From: Actinomadura sp. NBRC 104425
Lineage (GTDB): Bacteria; Actinomycetota; Actinomycetes; Streptosporangiales; Streptosporangiaceae
Direction of reading: 5' to 3'
DNA length: 64,000 nt
Assembly (NCBI RefSeq): GCF_030269545.1
Contig: NZ_BSTN01000006.1
Span: 140,624-204,623, forward strand
Translations under genes and position numbers: made by a program
Shown here: positions 23,554 to 30,881 of the stretch, one piece after another
How positions within the stretch are numbered: position 1 is the first letter of the stretch
Layout of the letters: each line of letters opens with the position of its first letter
The notes under the pieces: generated by a model
Told to the model about the DNA's origin: nothing
The model's input: the letters and a program-made list of their open reading frames with translations, nothing else
Database searches by the model: none

Positions 23554-25050
23554 TCAGGCGGCCATCGCGGCGGACAGGACGGCGTCGACGGTGACGTCCG
23601 CGCCGGTGAACTCGGCGGCGACCGTGCCGCCGCGCACCGCGATGACGCGGTCGCAGACCAGCGGCAGCTCCTCCAGCTCGCCGGACACGAACAGCACGGC
23701 GGCGCCCCGGTCGGCCAGCTCGCGGACCAGCTGGTAGATGGCCTCCTTGGCCTCCACGTCGACGCCGCGGGTGGGCTCGTCCAGCAGCAGGATCCGGCTG
23801 CCGGCGTGCAGCCACCGGCCGATGACGGCCTTCTGCTGGTTGCCGCCGCTGAGGGCGGCGATGGGGGTGCGGCTCGACGCGGCGGCGATGGACAGCCGCC
23901 CGATCAGCTCGCGGGCGGCCCGGGCGACCCGGGACGGCCGCACGGACAGGCTCGTGCCGACCGCGCCGTAGTCGGACATCACCATGTTCTCGCCGACGCC
24001 CATCAGCGGGACGATCGCCTCGCTCTTGCGGTCCTCGGGCGTCAGCCCGACGCCCCGACGCTTCATGCCGGCGGGCGTGACGCGGGGCACCGGTTCCCCG
24101 TCCACCCGGACGGTCCCGGCCGCGATCGGCGCGAACCCGGCGACGGCGCGCAGTATCTCGGTGCGTCCCGAGCCCATCAGCCCGGCCAGCCCCAGGATCT
24201 CGCCGGGGTACAGGTCGAAGGAGACGTCCACGACCTTGGGCGGCACGCGCAGGCCGGACACCGACAGCAGCGGCGTGCGGGTGCGGTCGACCGTACGCGA
24301 CTGGGGCCGTACGGCCGCCTCGTAGGTCGAGCCGAGCATCATCGCGACCGCCTCGTCGGTGGAGGTGGTGGTCAGGTCGACGGTGCCGACGACCCGGCCG
24401 TCGCGCATCACGGTGGCGGTGCGCGCGATCCGCCGGATCTCGTCGAGCCGGTGGCTGACGTAGATCACCGCGACACCGCTGTCGGCGATCCGCCGCACAG
24501 CGTCCAGGACGATCTCCACCTCGGCGGCGGCCAGCGCGCTGGTGGGCTCGTCCAGGATCAGCAGCCGCGGTTCGCGGCGCACCGCCCGGCAGATCTCCAC
24601 GAGCTGCTGCTCGGCGAGCGGAAGCGTGCCGACCTGGGCGTCGGGGTCGATGTCCAGCCCCAGCCGGTCGAAGATCTCCCGTGCGGCGCGGCGCATCGCG
24701 GCGTGGTCGACGCGGCCCGCGGCGGTGCGCGGCCAGTGGCCGAGGAACAGGTTCTCCGCCGCCGTCATCCCCGGGACCAGGCTGAGCTCCTGGTGGACGG
24801 TCTGCACGCCGAGCTCGCCGGCGCGCTGCACCCCGCCGTCGCCCAGCGGCCGCCCGCCGATCTCCACGGTGCCGGCGTCGGCCCGCTCGACGCCCGACAG
24901 CACCCGGATCAGCGTGGACTTGCCCGCGCCGTTGCGGCCGAGGAACGCCCGCACCTCCCCGGCCTCGATCTCCAGGCTCGCGCCGGTCAGCGCCCGGACT
25001 CCGGGGTAGTGGCGGGTGACGTCGGCGACGCGTACCAGCGGGGTGCTCAT
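23554..25050 (-). CDS. CUT2-type sugar ABC transporter ATP-binding protein (double NBD)
   Basis: A 498-residue RbsA/MglA-like protein with two nucleotide-binding domains. The first has Walker A GRNGAGKST, signature LPLAEQQLVEI and Walker B LLILDEPTSAL. The second has the degenerate P-loop GLMGSGRTE, signature ALSGGNQQKA and Walker B LLLDEPTRGVD. This asymmetry is normal for the family. ATG 25050 is chosen because GAAGGA lies six bases upstream; a longer reading to 25095 is less likely. It couples ATP hydrolysis to import through the adjacent permease. Confidence 0.93.
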   Translation of the reverse strand: MSTPLVRVADVTRHYPGVRALTGASLEIEAGEVRAFLGRNGAGKSTLIRVLSGVERADAGTVEIGGRPLGDGGVQRAGELGVQTVHQELSLVPGMTAAENLFLGHWPRTAAGRVDHAAMRRAAREIFDRLGLDIDPDAQVGTLPLAEQQLVEICRAVRREPRLLILDEPTSALAAAEVEIVLDAVRRIADSGVAVIYVSHRLDEIRRIARTATVMRDGRVVGTVDLTTTSTDEAVAMMLGSTYEAAVRPQSRTVDRTRTPLLSVSGLRVPPKVVDVSFDLYPGEILGLAGLMGSGRTEILRAVAGFAPIAAGTVRVDGEPVPRVTPAGMKRRGVGLTPEDRKSEAIVPLMGVGENMVMSDYGAVGTSLSVRPSRVARAARELIGRLSIAAASSRTPIAALSGGNQQKAVIGRWLHAGSRILLLDEPTRGVDVEAKEAIYQLVRELADRGAAVLFVSGELEELPLVCDRVIAVRGGTVAAEFTGADVTVDAVLSAAMAA

Positions 25051-25140
25051 GACTGGTCCTTCTCTCGGCTGCTCGGACGGTCTCGGCGACGGCACGGTCG
25101 CGCGGGGCGGCAGGGCCTTGCGGGGCGGCGGGCGCGCGGC

Positions 25141-26127
25141 CTACGGGATGCCATCGGGGTGCTCCCGGAGCCAGCGGGCGCCGTCCTGCGCGCCCAGGTA
25201 GCGGTCGACGGGCGCCGGGATGATGAACCGGCCCGGCGGGCGGCCGGCCAGCACGTCCTGCGCGGCCTTTCCGGCCAGCTGCCCGACCTTGATCCCGGAG
25301 ATGTCCGCCACGCCCTTGAGGACCCGTCCGTCCTGCAGCTTCTTGGCCGCGTCGACGGACATGTCCCCGCCGAACACCACGGTCTTGCCGATCCGGCCGC
25401 GGGTCTCGACCGCCCGGACCGCGCCGAGCGTCTGCGAGCCCGCCTCGCCGTAGAACGCGTCGAGGTCGCGGTGGGCGATGAGGAGCTGCGTGGCCCGCTC
25501 CACGGCCTCGTCCAGCTGGAGGCCCTGCTGGCTGGCGACGATCCGCGCACCCGGCACCTTCGCCTTCAGCGCCCGCTCGAAGCCCTCGCGCCGCTGCACG
25601 CAGACCTCGAACTGCTCGCAGTTGATGATCCCGACCTGCGGGTCGCGGATGCCGGCGCGCAGGAAGTGGTCGGCCATCTGCTCGCCGCTGACCCGGCCGA
25701 ACTCCTCCGGCGAGCCGAGCACGAAGGCGCGCACGTACTTGCGGGCCTGCGCGTCCTCGATGCAGGTGTTGTAGCAGATCACCGGGACGCCGCTCTCCTT
25801 GGCCAGCCGCATCGCCGGAACCGACGCGGTGGCCGAGGCGGGCGAGACGATCAGCGCGTCGGCCTTCGCCGAGCTCATCGTGTTGATGAACGAGCTCTCC
25901 CGGGACGGGTCCGACTGGATGTTGATCTGCAGCAGCTGCGGCCCGCGGCCCTGCCGGTCCAGCGTCGCGCGCAGCCCGCGCTTGACGCCCGCGTAGTAGC
26001 CCTCGGCGTTGAGGTAGACGACGCCGATCCGGCCGTTCTCGCCCACCCGGCCGCCGCACGCGGCCGTGACCGCCAGGACCGCGGCCGCCACGAGCACGGC
26101 CAGGATCCGGCGCTTGGCATGGTTCAT
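25141..26127 (-). CDS. Sugar ABC transporter substrate-binding lipoprotein
   Basis: A 328-residue periplasmic-binding protein of the RbsB/LacI-like fold. The signal peptide KRRILAVLVAAAVLAV ends in a lipobox TAAC, so it is a membrane-anchored lipoprotein. The fold markers IGVVYLNAEGYYAGVKRGL and ALIVSPASATASVPAM are clear. An extra pair CYNTC and later CEQFEVC add four Cys, which may form disulphides outside the cell. ATG 26127 follows GAGGAG. It is the first gene of the operon, transcribed from the promoter at 26211-26183, and defines the sugar taken up. Confidence 0.9.
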   Translation of the reverse strand: MNHAKRRILAVLVAAAVLAVTAACGGRVGENGRIGVVYLNAEGYYAGVKRGLRATLDRQGRGPQLLQINIQSDPSRESSFINTMSSAKADALIVSPASATASVPAMRLAKESGVPVICYNTCIEDAQARKYVRAFVLGSPEEFGRVSGEQMADHFLRAGIRDPQVGIINCEQFEVCVQRREGFERALKAKVPGARIVASQQGLQLDEAVERATQLLIAHRDLDAFYGEAGSQTLGAVRAVETRGRIGKTVVFGGDMSVDAAKKLQDGRVLKGVADISGIKVGQLAGKAAQDVLAGRPPGRFIIPAPVDRYLGAQDGARWLREHPDGIP

Positions 26128-26182
26128 CGACGCATCTCCTCGAACATGCAGGTCGTCCACCACGGGTGTGTCCGCCGACACT

Positions 26183-26211
26183 GTTTAACGCCCAGGTCGC
26201 ACGGCTGTCAA
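26183..26211 (-). promoter_or_regulatory. Promoter of the galactose/galactonate operon
   Basis: TTGACA at 26211-26206, a 17-base spacer, and TTAAAC at 26188-26183 on the minus strand, about 56 bases upstream of the binding-protein ATG. It is the best promoter match in the window. Confidence 0.6.
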
Positions 26212-26212
26212 G

Positions 26213-26237
26213 AATAATTATTAATTTATGATTACTA
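26213..26237. promoter_or_regulatory. AT-rich palindromic island, candidate GntR operator
   Basis: The perfect palindrome AATAATTATT (26213-26222) begins a 25-base stretch with almost no G or C, directly upstream of the -35 box of the sugar operon and between it and the divergent GntR gene. In a 73% GC background this is a strong outlier. It may be a repressor site, an UP-like element, or both. Confidence 0.5.
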
Positions 26238-26292
26238 GGCGACGGGGCGATGCCGCTAGGGTGCTCGCCGACGGCCGGAACGGAGGGACCTC

Positions 26293-26991
26293 GTGGCCCG
26301 GTACACCGAACGCGGACTGCACGGGCAGACCGTGCAGGAGATCGCGCGCCGCATCCTCACCGGCGAACTGCGGCCCGGCGACACCATCGACCCGGCCGCC
26401 CTCGGCGCCGAGCTGGACATCAGCCTCACCGCGCTGCGCGAGGCGCTGAAGGTGCTGGCCGCCAAGGGTCTGGTCGCCTCCCGCCAGAAGCGCGGCACCT
26501 ACGTCCGCCCCCGCTCCGACTGGAGCCTGCTGGACCCCGACGTCATCCGCTGGCAGTTCGCCAACCGCAGCGACGCCGCCTTCCTGGAGAACCTCGCCGA
26601 GGTCCGCGGCATCATCGAGCCCCAGGCCGCCCGGCTGGCCGCGCTGCGCCGCACCGACGAGGACCTCGCCGCCCTGGACGACGCCCTGGCCGCGATGGGC
26701 CGGGCCGACGGCGACGCCGCCCTGGCCGTCCAGGCCGACCTGGCCTTCCACCGCGCCCTGCTCACCGCCACCCACAACGAGCTCCTGGAGCGGATGGAGA
26801 TCGTCATCGAGGTCGGGCTGGCCGAGCGTGACCGCCTGGTGCACGGCGTCGGCCGCCACGACGACCCGGTGCCCAGCCACCGCGCCGTCCTCGAGGCCGT
26901 CCGCGCCGCCGCGCCGGACCGGGCGGAGGCGGCCATGCGGGACCTGCTCGCCAAGGCCCGCCGCGACCTCGACACCATCCGCGAAAGCTGA
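26293..26991 (+). CDS. GntR/FadR-family transcriptional regulator of the sugar operon
   Basis: A 232-residue regulator. The winged helix domain (about 10-75) has the GntR pattern TVQEIARRILTGELRPGD then SLTALREALKVLAAKGLV. The FCD domain (about 95-225) contains the metal-ligand type residues in LAFHRALL and SHRAVLEAV. GTG 26293 is the start, with GGAGG upstream; TAGGGT at 26257-26262 may be its -10. It is divergent from the ten-gene operon, and the FadR-type regulator DgoR controls galactonate genes in enterobacteria, so an effector such as galactonate is likely. Confidence 0.9.
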   Translation: MARYTERGLHGQTVQEIARRILTGELRPGDTIDPAALGAELDISLTALREALKVLAAKGLVASRQKRGTYVRPRSDWSLLDPDVIRWQFANRSDAAFLENLAEVRGIIEPQAARLAALRRTDEDLAALDDALAAMGRADGDAALAVQADLAFHRALLTATHNELLERMEIVIEVGLAERDRLVHGVGRHDDPVPSHRAVLEAVRAAAPDRAEAAMRDLLAKARRDLDTIRES

Positions 26992-27202
26992 CCGGCCGGC
27001 CCACCCCGTCCGGGGGGGGCTTGGGCGCGGGGCGCTTCAGGGATCGGCATGACGCTGGTCAGGTATATGCCGGACAAAGGCTGAACAGGCCAGAAGACGG
27101 CAAGGATGCTTTCAGGGCGGAATGACGCCTCTCATGAGTGCGCGTGCCGGGGGAACGGTCGCGGCAGTGTTCGGTCGATTCATGCGCAACCGTGGAGGTG
27201 TG

Positions 27203-27874
27203 ATGTCGATCTTGCGTGTTGTGCCGGTCGCCGGGGCCGTTGTCGCCTTTTCGGCCGCTGGTATGGCGCCCGCAGCGGCGCAACAGGACGTGTCGGCCCG
27301 GGACAAGAAATGGCTTGTGCAGGCCCACCAGGGAAATCTGACAGAGGTCACGGTGGGCACGATCGCGCAGAGGAAGGGCAAGTCAAAGGCCGTGCGCTCA
27401 CTCGGGGCCATGCTGGTGAGCGACCACTCCAAGCTCGACAGGGCGGTCCAGGACACGGCGCGCAGGCTCGGCGTCTCGCTGCCGGCGGAGCCGTCGACCG
27501 CGCAGAAGGCACTGGCGGCCAGGCTGAACGCCATGCACGGCAAGGCGTTCGACCGGGCCTGGCTGAACGCCCTGATCAAGGACCACCGGGACGATCTGGC
27601 CGCCGCCCGCGAGGAGGTGCGCCTGGGGACGGCGGCCGAGGCCCAGCACCTGGCCACGGTGAGCTCCCCGGTTTTCCGCAAGCACCTGAACATGCTGTTG
27701 CGGGCACGTGAGGCCGACCCGCCGGGCCACGTCGCGGCCGGCAGCGGCGGCTTGGCGACGGCCGCTCCGGACGGGCGGCCCCTCGCGCTGGGATACGGGC
27801 TGCTTTCCGCAGGGTTGCTGGTGACGGCGGGCGGTGCCCTGCTGTGGAGGCGTCCCGTGCCGTGGAGGGGTTGA
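27203..27874 (+). CDS. DUF4142 secreted/anchored protein
   Basis: A 223-residue protein. A Sec signal (SILRVVPVAGAVVAF to APAAAQQ) is followed by the helical DUF4142 domain (about 28-160), with DKKWLVQAHQGNLTEVTVG and VRSLGAMLVSDHSKL typical of this ferritin-like family. The C-terminus has a hydrophobic helix (about 190-213) and basic residues (WRRPVPW), so it is probably held in the membrane by its tail. ATG 27203 is preceded by GGAGG. Its last 31 bases overlap the sortase gene in another frame. Its tail resembles a cell-wall sorting signal in layout but I see no LPXTG-type motif. Confidence 0.82.
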   Translation: MSILRVVPVAGAVVAFSAAGMAPAAAQQDVSARDKKWLVQAHQGNLTEVTVGTIAQRKGKSKAVRSLGAMLVSDHSKLDRAVQDTARRLGVSLPAEPSTAQKALAARLNAMHGKAFDRAWLNALIKDHRDDLAAAREEVRLGTAAEAQHLATVSSPVFRKHLNMLLRAREADPPGHVAAGSGGLATAAPDGRPLALGYGLLSAGLLVTAGGALLWRRPVPWRG

Positions 27875-28482
27875 CGATCGCAGGTGTGGTGAGCGCCGTA
27901 CTCGGCGCGGCGCTCACCGTCTGCGGCGCCGCCCTCGTCATGCGCCCCGCCCCGCGGGTGACACCGCAGGCGCTGGACGCCGGCACGGTCCCCACGGCGG
28001 TCGGCGGACCGGCGACGCACCCCGCTGCGGCCGACACCGGCTCGCCACCGGTCCGACTGGAGATCCCCGACCTGCGGGTGCGGGCCCGGGTGCTGCCCGT
28101 CGGCGTCCGGCCCGACGGAACCCTGGAGGTGCCGCCGTCCGCACGCGACCTCGGCTGGTGGCGAGGCGGAGCCGCACCCGGCTCGGCCACCGGCACGGTC
28201 GTCATCGCCGGTCACGTTGACACCGCCAGGGAAGGCCCGGGGGCATTGTTCGGACTCAGGGGCGTCCGGATGGGCGGCCGGATCAATGTGCGCAGCGCCG
28301 ACGGCCGGACGCGCGATTACCGGATCGTGGCCCGGCGCGCATATCCGAAACAGCGGCTTCCCCATTCGGTATTCGCCCAGGACTCGCCCGCTCGATTGGT
28401 TCTCATCACCTGCACCGGCTCATTCGACCGCCGCACGTCCAGCTATTCGCACAATCTCGTCGTCTACGCCCAGCCCGACTGA
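27844..28482 (+). CDS. Class E/F sortase
   Basis: A 212-residue membrane-anchored transpeptidase. A signal-anchor helix (about 10-33) is followed by a Pro/Ala-rich linker and the sortase barrel from LEIPDLRVRARVLPVGV. The catalytic His is in VVIAGHVDT and the Cys in LITCTGSF. The position often occupied by Arg before the last strand reads YSHNLVVYA, so the third catalytic residue may be one of the Arg in FDRRTSS. It would join proteins to the cell wall. Overlap with the DUF4142 gene suggests they are co-expressed. GTG 27844 is taken as the start; GTG 27862 is possible. Confidence 0.85.
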   Translation: MEASRAVEGLTIAGVVSAVLGAALTVCGAALVMRPAPRVTPQALDAGTVPTAVGGPATHPAAADTGSPPVRLEIPDLRVRARVLPVGVRPDGTLEVPPSARDLGWWRGGAAPGSATGTVVIAGHVDTAREGPGALFGLRGVRMGGRINVRSADGRTRDYRIVARRAYPKQRLPHSVFAQDSPARLVLITCTGSFDRRTSSYSHNLVVYAQPD

Positions 28483-28700
28483 CCTTCTGATCTGCGAGAA
28501 ACGGCGGCCGTCGCGGGAATGCGGCGGTGAGCGGCGCTCCGGCTGCGCGGAGAATGGTCACCACCGTCACCGGCGCAGCTCCGCGGGGGCTCGGATGAGC
28601 CGCGCGGCCACCGGCCCGGTCCGCGAACGCGTGAAAGATCCGCGTGCGTGCGGACATGTGGTGTGGTGACCGACGCCGTCCCCAGGAAGGCGAACCCCCA

Positions 28701-29246
28701 TTGGACGAAGACGAGTTCGCCGCCGTCTACGCGGAGAACTACCGAGCACTGTTCGGCTATGCCCTGCGGCGCTGCGAGTCCCCGGACGACGCCGCCGACG
28801 TGGTGGCCGAGACGTTCACCATCGCCTGGCGGCGGGCGGACGACCTGCCGCCCGGCGACGAGGCCCGGCTCTGGCTGTACGGAGTGGCGCGCAGGGTGCT
28901 GGCCAACCACCGCCGAGGCGAACTGCGGCACGCGGCCAAAACGGCGATGCTGCGCGACGAACTGGCCGCCGCACCGTCCCTCACCCCGGCGCCCATGGAC
29001 GGCACCCCCGTCGCGCAGGTGTTCCGCGCCCTTCCGGAACGAGACCGGGAGCTGCTGTCCCTGGTCGCATGGGAGGGGCTGAGCCACGCGGAGATCGCCA
29101 AGGTCCTCGGCTGCTCGCGCAATGCGGTGAGCAGCCGGCTGCACCGCGCCCGCAAACGCTTCGCCCGCGCGCTGCGCGCCGCCGGCGTGGACGAGGTACC
29201 GGCCGTCCGCAACACACGCTTGGAGATGGAAGGAAACCGACGGTGA
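28701..29246 (+). CDS. ECF-type RNA polymerase sigma factor
   Basis: About 181 residues. Sigma region 2 reads FAAVYAENYRALFGYALRRCESPDDAADVVAETFTIAWRR (positions 6-45) and region 4 contains LPERDRELLSLVAWEGLSHAEIAKVLGCSRNAVSSRLHRARKR (as the helix-turn-helix). I prefer TTG 28701 (LDEDEF) with AGGAAGG ten bases upstream, since it gives the usual short N-terminus; GTG 28644 would add 19 residues. The stop overlaps the next gene as GTGA, the usual coupling between an ECF factor and its membrane partner. Confidence 0.9.
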   Translation: MDEDEFAAVYAENYRALFGYALRRCESPDDAADVVAETFTIAWRRADDLPPGDEARLWLYGVARRVLANHRRGELRHAAKTAMLRDELAAAPSLTPAPMDGTPVAQVFRALPERDRELLSLVAWEGLSHAEIAKVLGCSRNAVSSRLHRARKRFARALRAAGVDEVPAVRNTRLEMEGNRR

Positions 29247-30139
29247 CCACGCCCGAAATCGACGAGCTGGTGGCCCGCCTGGCCCCCGGATACGACGACC
29301 GAGCCGCGGAACCGGCCTCGCCGGGAGCCCGCGCCCTGCTCGCGGCGATCACGGCGGAGCCGCGGGCCGCGGCCCGGCCGCGGCGCCGCCGGTACGGGCG
29401 GTACGCGGCCGGGTTGGTCGCCGCTACCGCCGTGGCCGCCGGCGCGGTCGTCGCGCTGGACGCCGGCGGGCCCGGCCCCGTCCGCGGCTACGCCAACGCC
29501 GCCGTGGACATCCGGCGCACGGACGACACCTACCGGGTCCACGTCAAGGACGTCTACGCCGACCAGCGCCAGTTCCGGGAGGCGTTCGCCCGGCTCGGCC
29601 TCGACGTGACCCTGTCGATCGTGCCGGTGTCCCCCGGCCGCGAACGGAAGATCATCCGCTTGGGGGGCGCCTCCCGCACCGGAGCCGACGGCACGCCTGG
29701 CAGCATCCAGATCGCCACCGTGCTGGACTGCCCGCCCGGCCGGGGCACCGCCTGTCCGCTGACCGTGGAACTCAGCGGCGAGGCGGTCCGGTGGCAGGCG
29801 ACCGAGATCGTCATCGGCCGGACGGCCCGACCCGGCGAGGTCTACCGCGACCAGCACCCCGCGGCGGGTGACAACCCGCCGAGCCTGCGGCTGACCGGCC
29901 GCACCGTCGCCCAGGCCCTCGCCCGGCTGCGCGCACGGCACATGACCGCCGCCTACCTGATCGGGGAGTTCAAGAAGGACGGTTCGGGCAACTACTACTC
30001 CCCGCCGGCCGACTGGCGGCCGGAGGGCGGCCGACACGTCGCGGGCGCGTGGATGCGCAGCTCCGACTCGGTCACCCTGCTGGTCGCCCCGCGGCAAGGC
30101 GACCCCGGCCCCGATCCTTCTCGTCCCGCCCCCTTCTGA
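29243..30139 (+). CDS. Membrane protein paired with ECF sigma factor (putative anti-sigma)
   Basis: A 298-residue protein coupled to the sigma gene by GTGA, with AAGGA upstream. The N-terminus (about 1-50) is cytoplasmic and acidic/Arg-rich (PRRRRYGRY), a single helix follows (about 52-72) and the remaining 220 residues face outside. I do not see the zinc anti-sigma motif HxxxCxxC. The outer part resembles no family I can name, though the order sigma factor then single-pass membrane protein is typical of sigma/anti-sigma pairs. The stop is followed by a strong terminator. Confidence 0.65.
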   Translation: MTTPEIDELVARLAPGYDDRAAEPASPGARALLAAITAEPRAAARPRRRRYGRYAAGLVAATAVAAGAVVALDAGGPGPVRGYANAAVDIRRTDDTYRVHVKDVYADQRQFREAFARLGLDVTLSIVPVSPGRERKIIRLGGASRTGADGTPGSIQIATVLDCPPGRGTACPLTVELSGEAVRWQATEIVIGRTARPGEVYRDQHPAAGDNPPSLRLTGRTVAQALARLRARHMTAAYLIGEFKKDGSGNYYSPPADWRPEGGRHVAGAWMRSSDSVTLLVAPRQGDPGPDPSRPAPF

Positions 30140-30149
30140 CCTACCGGGG

Positions 30150-30187
30150 CCGGCCGGGACGGGCCGCCCAGCGCCCGTCCCGGCCGG
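30150..30187 (+). terminator. Hairpin terminator after the sigma/anti-sigma pair
   Basis: CCGGCCGGGACGGGC at 30150-30164 pairs perfectly with 30173-30187 (15 base pairs, 8-base loop), 11 bases after the stop at 30139. It separates this operon from the cox genes. Confidence 0.75.
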
Positions 30188-30386
30188 TGAGGGGATGTAC
30201 CAAACGAAAGCAAATTGAGGGTGGCGGGGGGTGGTACGGGGGTTACGGGTCGGCTTACGTTCGTTGCGTCGCCTTCTTCCGAGCGACGGAGGTGGCCCCG
30301 ATGCCGTGGCCGGTCCAGCGTGCTCCTCGTGCTCCTCCCCCAGGGGACGTCTTCCCACCCCAACCGAGACGTCCCTGGGAGAAGGA

Positions 30387-30881
30387 ATGCCACGTGTCCG
30401 CGTCGAGGTCGACGGTGCGACGTACGAGGACGACGTCGAACCGCGCCTGTTGCTCGTCCACTACCTGCGTGACCGGTTGGGGAAGGTCGGCACCCCGATC
30501 GGCTGCGACACCACCAACTGCGGCGCCTGCACCGTCCTGATGGACGGGTTGAGCGTCAAGAGCTGTTCCGTGCTGGCCGTGCAGGCCGACGGCCGCGAGA
30601 TCACCACGGTCGAGGGGCTGGGGATCGACGGCGTGCTGCACCCCCTGCAGCGGGCCTTCCACGAGGAGCACGCGCTGCAGTGCGGCTTCTGCACCCCCGG
30701 CATGATCATGGCGGCGCTCGACCTGCTGCGGGAGAACGCCGACCCGTCCGACGAGGAGATCCGGGAGGGACTCGAAGGGAACCTGTGCCGCTGCACCGGC
30801 TACCAGAACATCGTGCGGGCGGTGCGCCGCGCGGCCGGTGAGATGCGCACCCCGGCGCGGGACCGGGAGGTGACACCGTGA
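30387..30881 (+). CDS. coxS: Molybdenum hydroxylase small subunit, 2x[2Fe-2S] (CoxS-like)
   Basis: A 164-residue iron-sulphur subunit. The plant-type ferredoxin domain binds its cluster through [15 protein letters not shown] and a downstream Cys in VKSCSVLA. The helical C-terminal domain holds the second cluster through QCGFCTPGM and [13 protein letters not shown] 30387 gives the canonical start PRVRVEVDG and follows GGGAGA; longer readings are spurious. It passes electrons from the Mo site in CoxL to FAD in CoxM. It is the first gene of the S-L-M unit and overlaps coxL as GTGA. Confidence 0.93.
   Translation: MPRVRVEVDGATYEDDVEPRLLLVHYLRDRLGKVGTPIGCDTTNCGACTVLMDGLSVKSCSVLAVQADGREITTVEGLGIDGVLHPLQRAFHEEHALQCGFCTPGMIMAALDLLRENADPSDEEIREGLEGNLCRCTGYQNIVRAVRRAAGEMRTPARDREVTP

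Noticed and set aside
22490-26059. A 1189-codon open frame on the minus strand
   Set aside because: It crosses the permease in frame but covers the ATPase and binding-protein genes out of frame. Only the last 341 codons, the permease, have membrane protein composition and homology; the rest is Arg/Ala-rich shadow reading typical of high GC.
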